Positions 7,965 to 15,760 of a DNA stretch of 64,000 bases are shown piece by piece. Location of the stretch: the NCBI RefSeq assembly GCF_009807035.1, contig NZ_WUBI01000004.1, forward strand, positions 1-64,000, written 5' to 3'. Numbering within the stretch: the stretch's first letter is position 1; the number at the start of each line of letters is the position of its first letter. The position numbers and the translations under genes were made by a program. Below the pieces are notes generated by a model. The model was not told where the DNA came from. It searched no databases and worked only from the letters and a program-made list of their open reading frames with translations. The stretch is from Paenibacillus dendrobii. Its GTDB lineage: Bacteria > Bacillota > Bacilli > Paenibacillales > Paenibacillaceae.

Positions 7965-9077
7965 TTAAGAGCCAACATGTCCGTCATGGACCTGATAGAT
8001 ATTGGCATTCTTCAGTTTATCCACACTAAGGCTCTCGACTCCCGTCGCCGTAATAAAGGTCTGCACCTTGCTCTGAAATGTCTCGATCAGTTGTGTCTGG
8101 CGGTATGGGTCAAGCTCGGACAGCACATCATCCAGAAGCAGTACAGGATACTCTCCGATCTCTTCCTGGATCAGTTCAATTTCCGCCAGTTTAAGAGACA
8201 GTGCAGTTGTACGCTGCTGTCCTTGGGATCCGTAAGTATGAACTTCCCTGCCATTGATGTAAAAGGCCAAATCATCACGATGAGGCCCGGCAAGTGTCAT
8301 ACCGCGCCGAAGCTCCTGATCCTTCAGTTGTGATAATTTTAACATAAATTGTTCAAAAAGATAAGCTTCATCTTCCTCCGCCTCTTCTCCAAACGACGGA
8401 AGATAGACAAGCTTGAGGTCTTCGCTGCCGTTCGTAATGCCGTGATGGATGGTTTCCGCCCATCTTTGCAGCTTTACTATGAATTGTTTCCTCTTTTTGA
8501 TGATTTTAACACCATGCTCCGCCAGCTGCTGGTCCCATACCTCCAAAAGCCCCTGCTGCGGCTTGTCCTTGCCCCACATTTGCTTGAGAAGGTTATTCCG
8601 CTGATTCAGCACCTTCTGGTACTGCTGCAAATGATACAAATACCCGGGCTGAACTTGGCCGATCTCCATGTCAAGAAAACGCCGGCGAATGCCTGGCGTT
8701 CCCTTCACAATCTCTAGATCCTCAGGAGCGAACATGACCACGTTCAGCGATCCGATAAAATCACTCAGCTTCCGCTGCTCAAGGCCGTTGAGTTTTGCCT
8801 TCTTTCCTTGCGGGGATAAACTCAAATCGAGCGAAAGCGGTCCGTACTTCTTCTCCACCATCGCCGACAGATGCGCGCTTTTTTCCTGAAATGAGATCAG
8901 TTCGCGGTCTCTTGAAGTCCGGTGGCTTTTGGTCAGCGCGAGAACAAAGATCGCCTCAACCAGATTGGTTTTCCCCTGGGCGTTTTGTCCGATCAGCAGG
9001 TTAACATCGCCGAAGGAATCCAACTGCAGCGCCTCATAGTTACGATAATGCTGCAGACTGATGCTTTTTACAAACAC
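7965..9077 (-). CDS. recF: DNA replication and repair protein RecF
   Basis: This 370-residue SMC-like ATPase loads RecA on gapped DNA through the RecFOR pathway. The Walker A motif GQNAQGKTN is at about residues 30-38. The ABC-type signature region YGSQGQQRTTALSLKLAE and the Walker B LLLDDVLSELD lie near the C terminus. The start is GTG, preceded by GAGGAGG at a good spacing. It lies between yaaA and remB in the conserved origin cluster. Confidence 0.97.
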   Translation of the reverse strand: MFVKSISLQHYRNYEALQLDSFGDVNLLIGQNAQGKTNLVEAIFVLALTKSHRTSRDRELISFQEKSAHLSAMVEKKYGPLSLDLSLSPQGKKAKLNGLEQRKLSDFIGSLNVVMFAPEDLEIVKGTPGIRRRFLDMEIGQVQPGYLYHLQQYQKVLNQRNNLLKQMWGKDKPQQGLLEVWDQQLAEHGVKIIKKRKQFIVKLQRWAETIHHGITNGSEDLKLVYLPSFGEEAEEDEAYLFEQFMLKLSQLKDQELRRGMTLAGPHRDDLAFYINGREVHTYGSQGQQRTTALSLKLAEIELIQEEIGEYPVLLLDDVLSELDPYRQTQLIETFQSKVQTFITATGVESLSVDKLKNANIYQVHDGHVGS

Positions 9078-9139
9078 TTCCGTTTCCTCCTCATTTCCCG
9101 CCTATTGCCACATGTAGCCGCGGCTTCGTGAGGGGTATA

Positions 9140-9358
9140 TCAAGACTTTTGGGCAACGGTAAATTCGCCGATCGTCTCGACCTTCACTTGATCCCCGGCA
9201 TAGAGCTTGCGTCCGCGGCGCTCCTCCGGTTCACCATTCACCAGCACCTGGCCTTCCTGCAGCAGCGCCTTCGCCATTCCGCCTGTGGATACGCAGTCCG
9301 CCAGTTTTAGAAATTGATCAAGCTTAATATATTCACTGTGGATAACTATTTTTTTCAT
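9140..9358 (-). CDS. yaaA: S4-domain RNA-binding protein YaaA
   Basis: The 72-residue protein is almost entirely one S4 domain (KLDQFLKLADCVSTGGMAK, then VLVNGEPEERRGRKLYAGD). It is found between dnaN and recF in most Bacillota and is believed to act in ribosome assembly (YlmH/YaaA S4 family); no direct function is visible. The ATG at 9358 follows AGGAAGGG; an in-frame GTG three codons upstream is less likely. Confidence 0.92.
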   Translation of the reverse strand: MKKIVIHSEYIKLDQFLKLADCVSTGGMAKALLQEGQVLVNGEPEERRGRKLYAGDQVKVETIGEFTVAQKS

Positions 9359-9394
9359 CGGTGACACCCTTCCTGTGCATAAGTTCAGGAGCCT

Positions 9395-10537
9395 TTAGTT
9401 CGTGGTCCGGTAAGGAAGAATGATATACGAGCTTTGGCTGTCATCCATCGGTTTAAGAATGATCGGACTCATCATGCCGGTAAAGGCAATCATCAGCTGC
9501 TCGCTTTCCACGATTTTCAGCACATCAAGCATATATTTGGAGTTAAAGGAGATGCGCAGCGGCTCCCCTTTGAAATCAATCACTTCAAGTTCTTCACGCA
9601 CTTTACCGAGCTCGGACGAACTGGAGGAGATTTCAATTCCTCCGTTCTCCATCGTTTGCAAGCGAACAATATTCGTTTTTTCCTCACGGGACAACAAATA
9701 AGCGCGGTCGATCGATTCGCTTAATTTTTTTGTGTCCAAAACAAGTTCTGTTTTGTAGCTTGTCGGAATAATTCTAGAAGTATCCGGATAAATGCCATCC
9801 AGAATGCGGGAATAGAACAACACTCGGTCCAGCTTGAACAGAACCTGGTTATCTGCAACGACGATATCAACCAGCGTGTTCTGATCCGGTACGATTTTAC
9901 TCAATTCATTCAGTGTTTTGCCTGCGATGACGACATTGCTGAATTTTACTTCTTCAGTCCCGTCCAAATGAGCGGAGCGGGTTGCAAGTCTGTGGCGGTC
10001 TGTAGCCGTGAATTTCAAATCGTTATTTTCGAGGTTCCACAGTACACCTGTCAAGATCGGAGTCGTTTCTTGGGTCGAAATGGCAAAGCCTGTTTGGCGG
10101 ATCATGTTCTTCAGCAATGCTCCCGGAATGGAAATCGTCTGATTTCCTTCGATATCGGGAAGGACGGGGAACTCTTCAGGATCCAGTCCGACCATTTGAA
10201 TTTCAGTGGCACCTGAAGAAATAAAGGTTTGGAATTGTTCCTTAACCTCCATTTGGACTTCTTGAGAAGGAAGTTTCTTGATGATCTCCACGAAAAATTT
10301 GGCTGGAAGAACAACGCTGCCGGTTTGCTCCACTTGTACGATCGTGCGGTTGTCATCCTCGACTGGAATAAATGATTGAATGGAGATATCCGTATCGCTG
10401 GCCGTTAAAGTGACACCCTGATGAGTCACATCCAACTTGATGCCACCAAGGATCGGAATGGTTGTTCTGCTGGATATCGCCTTGGATACATGCTGAATGG
10501 ATTCGTTAAGGACATTTTTTAGAATGCTGATCTTCAT
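9395..10537 (-). CDS. dnaN: DNA polymerase III sliding clamp (beta subunit)
   Basis: The 380-residue product has the three tandem clamp domains and the conserved C-terminal MMSPIILKP and SYIILPYRT segments of the hydrophobic pocket that binds polymerase and other partners. It forms the ring that holds DNA polymerase III on DNA. The ATG at 10537 is preceded by AGGAGTGAAAAG; the longer in-frame extension runs into the origin region and lacks a ribosome site. It lies downstream of dnaA, with the origin unwinding region between the two. Confidence 0.98.
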   Translation of the reverse strand: MKISILKNVLNESIQHVSKAISSRTTIPILGGIKLDVTHQGVTLTASDTDISIQSFIPVEDDNRTIVQVEQTGSVVLPAKFFVEIIKKLPSQEVQMEVKEQFQTFISSGATEIQMVGLDPEEFPVLPDIEGNQTISIPGALLKNMIRQTGFAISTQETTPILTGVLWNLENNDLKFTATDRHRLATRSAHLDGTEEVKFSNVVIAGKTLNELSKIVPDQNTLVDIVVADNQVLFKLDRVLFYSRILDGIYPDTSRIIPTSYKTELVLDTKKLSESIDRAYLLSREEKTNIVRLQTMENGGIEISSSSSELGKVREELEVIDFKGEPLRISFNSKYMLDVLKIVESEQLMIAFTGMMSPIILKPMDDSQSSYIILPYRTTN

Positions 10538-10610
10538 CTTTTCACTCCTAGCAGGAATTTCGGGCTGATGAGCGAGCATGTTTTCGAACTCGCTGCGCGC
10601 AGCTCTTATG

Positions 10611-10671
10611 GTTATATATTTTATATTTTAAAACATAGTAATAGCAGTAGGGGCACTGAATATGTGGATAA
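10611..10671. other. oriC unwinding region: AT-rich DUE, DnaA-trios and DnaA box
   Basis: Between dnaA and dnaN, reading the minus strand, a perfect DnaA box TTATCCACA (10663-10671) is followed by a GC cluster CCCCT, then trinucleotides ACT GCT ATT ACT (about 10636-10649) and an AT-only tract (10611-10633). This is the arrangement described for the Bacillus subtilis basal unwinding system, in which DnaA assembled from the box engages one strand through DnaA-trios. Degenerate boxes CTATCCACA (10698-10706), CTATACACA and CTATGCACA lie just beside it, up to 10726. Confidence 0.85.
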
Positions 10672-10739
10672 GCCCGGAAAGCCTCAACAAATTAAGCCTA
10701 TCCACATGTGTATAGATTGTGCATAGGCTTTGAACTTGT

Positions 10740-12086
10740 TCAGGTTGGATTTTTGATTTTTTCTATAATGTTATTGACCACTTTAAAGAGATCCTGGTCA
10801 TTTTTCAGCGACTGGGATATTTTTTCATGCGCATGGATCACAGTGGTGTGGTCTCGGCCTCCGAAGGCTTCCCCGATTTTGGGCAGGGAAAAATCCGTCA
10901 GCTCGCGCGAGAGATACATGGCAATTTGCCGAGGGAAGGCGACGGCTTTTGTCCTTTTGCGTGCCTTGAAATCCTCCAGTTTCAAATTGTAGTATTCCCC
11001 AACTTTTTGCTGAATGTCCTGGATGGTGATCATTTTGGGACGACTGGAAGGTATGATATCCTTCAGCGCCTCTGCAGCCAGGTGCGTGGTGACGTCCTGA
11101 TTGGTAAGTGACGAATAGGCGACGACCCGGATCAGGGCCCCTTCAAGCTCACGAATGTTCGTATCGATCTGATTGGCGATATACATCATGGCTTCGTTCG
11201 GGATGTCAAGATTTTCGGCCTTCGCTTTTTTGCGTAAAATGGCGATCCGCGTTTCCAAGTCCGGCGGTTGAATGTCGGTGATGAGTCCCCATTCAAAGCG
11301 GGATCGTAACCGATCTTCGAGCGTCGGAATTTCCTTCGGTGGCCTGTCACTGGAGATGATGATTTGCTTCTGTTCCTCATGCAGCGCGTTGAATGTATGG
11401 AAAAATTCCTCCTGAGTCGATTCTTTCCCAGCAAGGAATTGAATGTCGTCAATCAGTAGTATATCCACGTTGCGGTACTTGTTTCGGAAACTTTCCGCCC
11501 GGTTATCCCGGATGGAGTTGATGAATTCATTCGTAAATTTCTCGGAAGAAATGTAAACGACGCGGCTCGCAGGATTGTGCTCCAGGATGTAATGGCCAAT
11601 CGCGTGCATCAAGTGCGTTTTTCCCAGACCTACGCCTCCGTATAAAAACAAAGGGTTGTAAGCTTTTGCCGGCGCCTCGGCGACGGCGAGCGATGCCGCA
11701 TGGGCGAACCGGTTGCCGGATCCAATGACGAACGTATCGAAGGTGTATTTGGGATTCAGCATATGGGTAAATGCTTCTTCTTGGGTCACCTGAGGCATTG
11801 GAGTGGGCTGCTGGGGAACGATTTCTGCAGGCTTGTTCTCTTCGATGACGAATTTTACGTCAACTTGTTTGCCAAGTAATTCGAAGATCGTCGCACTGAC
11901 GAGTTTGGTATAGCGGCTTTCCAACCATTCAACAGCAAAAGTGGTAGGCGCGGAAATGACAATGGAGTGGTCACTCATTTGGATCGCTTTCGTTGCTTTA
12001 AACCAGGTGTCGAAGCTTGGCTTGCTCAGCTTGGTATGAATAATTGATAGGATTTGCTGCCATAATTCGGAAGTATGGCTGTCCAC
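10740..12086 (-). CDS. dnaA: Chromosomal replication initiator protein DnaA
   Basis: This 448-residue AAA+ protein recognises DnaA boxes and melts oriC. Domain I is at residues about 1-80, a Pro/Gln-rich linker (domain II) follows, then the AAA+ domain with Walker A GGVGLGKTH and Walker B LLIDDIQFL. Domain IV at the C terminus carries the DnaA signature GGRDHTTVIHAHEKI that reads the box. The start is a GTG nine bases after GGAG. Flanking DnaA-box clusters on both sides make autoregulation likely, as known for the family. Confidence 0.98.
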   Translation of the reverse strand: MDSHTSELWQQILSIIHTKLSKPSFDTWFKATKAIQMSDHSIVISAPTTFAVEWLESRYTKLVSATIFELLGKQVDVKFVIEENKPAEIVPQQPTPMPQVTQEEAFTHMLNPKYTFDTFVIGSGNRFAHAASLAVAEAPAKAYNPLFLYGGVGLGKTHLMHAIGHYILEHNPASRVVYISSEKFTNEFINSIRDNRAESFRNKYRNVDILLIDDIQFLAGKESTQEEFFHTFNALHEEQKQIIISSDRPPKEIPTLEDRLRSRFEWGLITDIQPPDLETRIAILRKKAKAENLDIPNEAMMYIANQIDTNIRELEGALIRVVAYSSLTNQDVTTHLAAEALKDIIPSSRPKMITIQDIQQKVGEYYNLKLEDFKARKRTKAVAFPRQIAMYLSRELTDFSLPKIGEAFGGRDHTTVIHAHEKISQSLKNDQDLFKVVNNIIEKIKNPT

Positions 12087-12238
12087 AGACTGTCACTCCT
12101 TTAAATCTTCCAAATGCGGCTTTGCCTCCGCCACTTCAGTGGAATTGTCGAAAAAAAATGAATGCTGGTGAATTTTATCCCCATTTTCAAGGCAGGAGAA
12201 AATAAAAAAAAGTGGACAAATTTAAATTGTTCACAAGT

Positions 12239-12559
12239 TTATCCACAGCTTGTTGATAATATTAGGGGTGAAAACAGATATTCACATCCAAAAGTAATAT
12301 AATCATAGCAAAAGAATCCCTTTTTATCAATGTGTGCGTCCAATTTATCCACAAATTCAATAAGTTGTGTATAAATGATATTCACAATACTATATATTGT
12401 TTATAAATTGTTTAAGTTTCGACAGCATCCTTAAAATTACCAAATGAGTTGTGCACAGCTTGTGCCAGAAAAAAGAAAGATGCGGCGATTCTTGTGAACA
12501 AGTGGATAACTGTGAATTGTGGATTTCTGCTGTATGTATTTTGCTTAGCCTGTGGAAAA
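12239..12559. other. oriC DnaA-box cluster upstream of dnaA
   Basis: Two perfect TTATCCACA boxes are at 12239-12247 and 12345-12353. One-mismatch boxes are TTATACACA (minus, 12366-12374), TTATCCACT (minus, 12501-12509) and TTTTCCACA (minus, 12551-12559); AAATCCACA (minus, 12518-12526) is weaker. The AT-rich interval 12087-12818 holds no convincing gene. With the unwinding region on the other side of dnaA, this gives a bipartite origin as in Bacillus subtilis. Confidence 0.88.
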
Positions 12560-12818
12560 CCTATTCGGCCACCAGTGGGGGGTATTCCAAGGTGTTGAGT
12601 ATGGAGATTACGGATATATCCCATTCAGAGAGGCAGCATCTAAATACGAAAATCGACTTTGATCTCTATAGAAAAAATGGCATGTGAGTAGATGTCTTCT
12701 TTATAAGAAAGGAGGACACCGAAGATTCAGTCTTGGATAAAATGAGGGAGGATGAATTTTTCAGTTATGAATTTGATGTTTTAGGTAAGAATTTGATGTT
12801 CATGAGGGAAGGGATCAG

Positions 12819-12847
12819 TTGACTTTTAGGCGATGGCATGGTTAAAT
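12819..12847 (+). promoter_or_regulatory. Sigma-A promoter of rpmH
   Basis: TTGACT (12819-12824), a 17-base spacer and TTAAAT (12842-12847) lie about 80 bases before rpmH. Confidence 0.6.
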
Positions 12848-12925
12848 GTATAAAGGCATTTTCTGTGTAAATGAAAATGAATTAACCATAAAGGTTATGA
12901 GATCCTGTAAGGGGGTGTGCAATAC

Positions 12926-13060
12926 ATGAGACCGACATTTAGACCGAATGTGAGCAAACGCAAAAAGGTTCATGGTTTCCGGAAAAGAATGAGCACGAAA
13001 AACGGCCGTAAAGTGCTGGCAGCTCGTCGCCTGAAAGGCAGAAAAGTATTGAGTGCGTAA
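12926..13060 (+). CDS. rpmH: 50S ribosomal protein L34
   Basis: The 44-residue, very basic product (MRPTFRPNVSKRKKVHGFR at the start, RRLKGRKVLSA at the end) is L34 of the large ribosomal subunit. It starts at ATG, about nine bases after AGGGGGTG. It is the first gene to the right of oriC and is divergent from dnaA, the classic bacterial arrangement. Confidence 0.98.
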   Translation: MRPTFRPNVSKRKKVHGFRKRMSTKNGRKVLAARRLKGRKVLSA

Positions 13061-13074
13061 ATTTCGTGCATGAA

Positions 13075-13097
13075 GACCACTGCGGTGGTCTTTTTTT
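13075..13097 (+). terminator. Terminator after rpmH
   Basis: GACCAC and GGTGGTC-type arms form a stem with a 3-4 base loop (13075-13090), followed by seven T residues. It separates rpmH from rnpA, which has its own promoter candidate. Confidence 0.88.
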
Positions 13098-13295
13098 CTT
13101 CATTTTTGTAGGGATTAGGATATCTTTTTGGAAAATATAGAACGATAAATATAGTGAAGCAAAACGATACGATTTTGCATGTATGACAGCAATAATGATA
13201 GTTTTTCCTCTCAATTAGTGATCTGATCGCTAGTTTTTATTGGTGTAAAATGATGGATTGACTCTAAAATGAACAAAAAGAGGGAAGAACAAACT

Positions 13296-13304
13296 TGCTA
13301 TAAT
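13296..13304 (+). promoter_or_regulatory. Extended -10 promoter candidate for rnpA
   Basis: TGCTATAAT (TG at 13296, TATAAT at 13299-13304) is a perfect extended -10 element without a clear -35. The 13098-13516 interval otherwise holds no gene; it contains a bulged hairpin (13401-13428) in the presumed rnpA leader. Confidence 0.5.
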
Positions 13305-13516
13305 GGTGGTTTATGATGTCTGAGGGATGACAATACTGTTTCTGATACTTTCCTTCTATTATATGAAGCTAAAATTTTGAACTCCCATTTTGGAGGTTAT
13401 GAGGGTTCATCCTAACTGGGATGCCCTCTTCTGAATATGCAAGAAAAATAAAAGCTTTCTTATCGTCAAGAATTGACCGCTTGAACAAGAGAGCGGATGG
13501 CAGGCAGGGGATACGG

Positions 13517-13867
13517 TTGCACAGAAGTTTACGTTTACGAAACCGAGCGGACTTCAGCCGCGTATATCGGCATGGAAAGTCTTTTGCAAATCACCAGTTT
13601 GTCGTCTACTGGTTTCGCAAAAAAGAGGTTGAGAAATTTCGCGTAGGAATTTCCGTCAGTAAAAAGGTGGGCAACGCCGTTGTCCGCAACCGGATGCGTC
13701 GTCTCGTCAAAGAAATTGTCCGTCATCAGGAGGGCAAGTTGATCGAGCATGTGGATCTTGTTTTTATTGTCCGCAAAGGGGCACTGGATATGCCTTATAA
13801 GGATTTGGAAAAGAGTGTGCTTCACGTGCTTCGAAAAGCGTCATTACTGCGTCCTCCAGGACGGTGA
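13517..13867 (+). CDS. rnpA: Ribonuclease P protein component
   Basis: The basic protein cofactor of RNase P, which trims tRNA 5' leaders. The RNP motif is clear: VGISVSKKVGNAVVRNRMRRLVKE. The TTG at 13517, seven bases after AGGGG, gives 116 residues, the normal family length, beginning at HRSLRLRNRADFSRVYRHG. An ATG 32 codons upstream (13421) stays in frame but would add an atypical tail and lies inside a hairpin. It is followed by yidC and jag in the usual rpmH-rnpA-yidC-jag-mnmE-mnmG-rsmG order. Confidence 0.95.
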   Translation: MHRSLRLRNRADFSRVYRHGKSFANHQFVVYWFRKKEVEKFRVGISVSKKVGNAVVRNRMRRLVKEIVRHQEGKLIEHVDLVFIVRKGALDMPYKDLEKSVLHVLRKASLLRPPGR

Positions 13868-13940
13868 AAGCTGGTTTCTTTGTCCAATTAATTATGGTAT
13901 GATTTACGTTGAACGGAAGTGTTCAGAGAGGGGTTATGAA

Positions 13941-14861
13941 GTGTCGCTATTCAAGACGAGACGAGGCAGGAAATGGATCCTGCTCATTGCTGTCATGATG
14001 CTTGCAGTGATGGTATTATCAGGGTGCAGTTCTAATTCGGTACAATATACAACCGAAGATATGAGGAATAGCCATAGTTTCTGGCAGCGAAATGTCGTTT
14101 ATTATTTCTCGTACGCACTAGATACGTTTGCACATTGGTTTAACGGCTCTTACGGTCTTGCCGTCCTCGTGATGGTGATTATCGTGCGGACGATTATTTT
14201 GCCGCTATCCATCAAACAGGTTCGCAGCTCCAGAGCCATGCAGGCCATTCAGCCTGAGCTGGCCAAAATTAAAGAGAAACACAAAGACAATCCGGAGAAG
14301 CAGCAGCAGGAAACAATGCGCTTGTTCCAGGAAAATAAGGTTAATCCGATGGCAGGCTGTTTGCCCTTAATCGTGCAAATGCCTGTATTCATCGCTCTCT
14401 ATAACTCGATTATTCACAACAAAGATTTATATGGACATCCTTTCCTATGGCTCCAGCTCGGTAAGCCGGACCATACTTTCGTACTGCCGATACTTGCCGC
14501 AGCAACGACATTCCTGCAATCCAGAATGATGATGAAGATGAACCCAAGCCCGCAGCAGGGGGCGATGCAGTTCATGATGATGGTGTATCCGGTGCTGATT
14601 TTCTTCATGTCGTACCAGTTCCCGTCCGCACTGCCTCTGTACTGGTTCTTCAGTAACCTGTATACGATCATTCAGAACTATTTCTTGTACCGCAATCACA
14701 AGCCGACTGCCAATGTTGCTGCCGTTTCTTCAGCCGGAGGAAGCAGTAAAGGCGGAAAAAACAGTAACCAAGGCGGAAAGAACAACAGCCAAGGTAACAA
14801 AGGCAACAACAATAAAGGCAATGCGGGAAAAGGCAAAAAGGAGGCCAAAAAATCTAAATGA
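13941..14861 (+). CDS. yidC: Membrane protein insertase YidC/SpoIIIJ
   Basis: The 306-residue product inserts and folds membrane proteins; the SpoIIIJ form is needed for sporulation in Bacillus. A lipoprotein signal ends in the lipobox LSGC (about residues 26-29). The conserved core has five membrane segments, a cytoplasmic helical hairpin (KIKEKHKDNPEKQQQ) and the groove arginine in VMVIIVRTIILPL. The tail of about 50 residues is rich in Gly, Asn, Lys and Ser, probably a ribosome-contacting tail. The start is a GTG seven bases after GAGGGG; a far longer in-frame reading overlaps rnpA and is unlikely. It overlaps jag by 4 bases. Confidence 0.95.
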   Translation: MSLFKTRRGRKWILLIAVMMLAVMVLSGCSSNSVQYTTEDMRNSHSFWQRNVVYYFSYALDTFAHWFNGSYGLAVLVMVIIVRTIILPLSIKQVRSSRAMQAIQPELAKIKEKHKDNPEKQQQETMRLFQENKVNPMAGCLPLIVQMPVFIALYNSIIHNKDLYGHPFLWLQLGKPDHTFVLPILAAATTFLQSRMMMKMNPSPQQGAMQFMMMVYPVLIFFMSYQFPSALPLYWFFSNLYTIIQNYFLYRNHKPTANVAAVSSAGGSSKGGKNSNQGGKNNSQGNKGNNNKGNAGKGKKEAKKSK

Positions 14862-15556
14862 GCAAAGTCGTCGTATCAGGAAAAACCGTTGAAGAAGCTG
14901 TAAGACAAGGGCTAGCCCAGCTCGGGGTAAGTCAGGACCGTGTCACGGTCAATATCATAACACAGCCGTCAAAAGGATTCCTGGGACTGATTGGCGTCAA
15001 GGAAGCGAAGGTAGAGCTAACGCTGCTGCCAGAGCCCAAGCCAGTCACGACGGCGTCCATATTGCCATTAGATCCGGTTTTGCCGGAGGTCGCAGAAGAA
15101 AAGTCAGAGCTTGATCCTTACGAAGAAGCCGTACAGTTTATCAAGGACGTCGGCAAGAGCATGGGCCTGGACGTCACCGTAGACGTGCAGCATGCCAAGG
15201 ATGTTACAACGCTTCATATATTTGGACCCGACTTGGGTCTGGTTATTGGCAGAAGAGGACAAACCCTTGATGCTCTGCAGTACCTGGCCAACATCGTGGC
15301 CAACCGCTACTCGGACAGCTACATCCGCATTGTGCTGGATGCAGAGAACTTTCGGGAGCGGCGCAAGAAAACGCTGGAGGATCTGGCGGACCGCCTCGCG
15401 GGCCGCGTCATCCGTTCACACAAAGAGGTTGTCCTTGAGCCGATGTCTCCACAGGAGCGCAAAGTCATTCACTCCAAACTGCAGGATCATCCGCAGGTGA
15501 AGACATACAGCAAAGGGGAAGATCCCAACCGGCGTATTGTCATTACATTAAAGTAG
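14858..15556 (+). CDS. jag: RNA-binding protein Jag/KhpB (SpoIIIJ-associated)
   Basis: The 232-residue protein has a Jag N-terminal domain (residues 1-50), a linker, a KH domain with the GxxG loop in VIGRRGQTLDALQYL, and a C-terminal R3H domain. KhpB works with KhpA as an RNA chaperone linked to cell-wall growth. Its ATG overlaps the yidC stop codon, so the two are translationally coupled. A strong terminator follows. Confidence 0.95.
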   Translation: MSKVVVSGKTVEEAVRQGLAQLGVSQDRVTVNIITQPSKGFLGLIGVKEAKVELTLLPEPKPVTTASILPLDPVLPEVAEEKSELDPYEEAVQFIKDVGKSMGLDVTVDVQHAKDVTTLHIFGPDLGLVIGRRGQTLDALQYLANIVANRYSDSYIRIVLDAENFRERRKKTLEDLADRLAGRVIRSHKEVVLEPMSPQERKVIHSKLQDHPQVKTYSKGEDPNRRIVITLK

Positions 15557-15592
15557 ATGGGATCTATTGATCTCCTAGATGAGGAATGATGT

Positions 15593-15640
15593 GCAATGAC
15601 TTTACTCAGCTTTTATAGCTGATGGAGTCATTGCTTTTTT
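15593..15640 (+). terminator. Terminator after jag
   Basis: GCAATGACT (15593-15601) pairs with AGTCATTGC (15626-15634), with an inner CAGC/GCTG pairing, and six T residues follow. Confidence 0.88.
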
Positions 15641-15760
15641 CGTAGATAAGGGAGCTGTTTATTCAACCTAGTAGTTGAAGTCTTCGTATCCCATGAACTG
15701 GATAGGATAGGGATAAGGGGCTCAAAAAAGGAATGACAGCCGGAAAAAGAGGTGAGTAAC

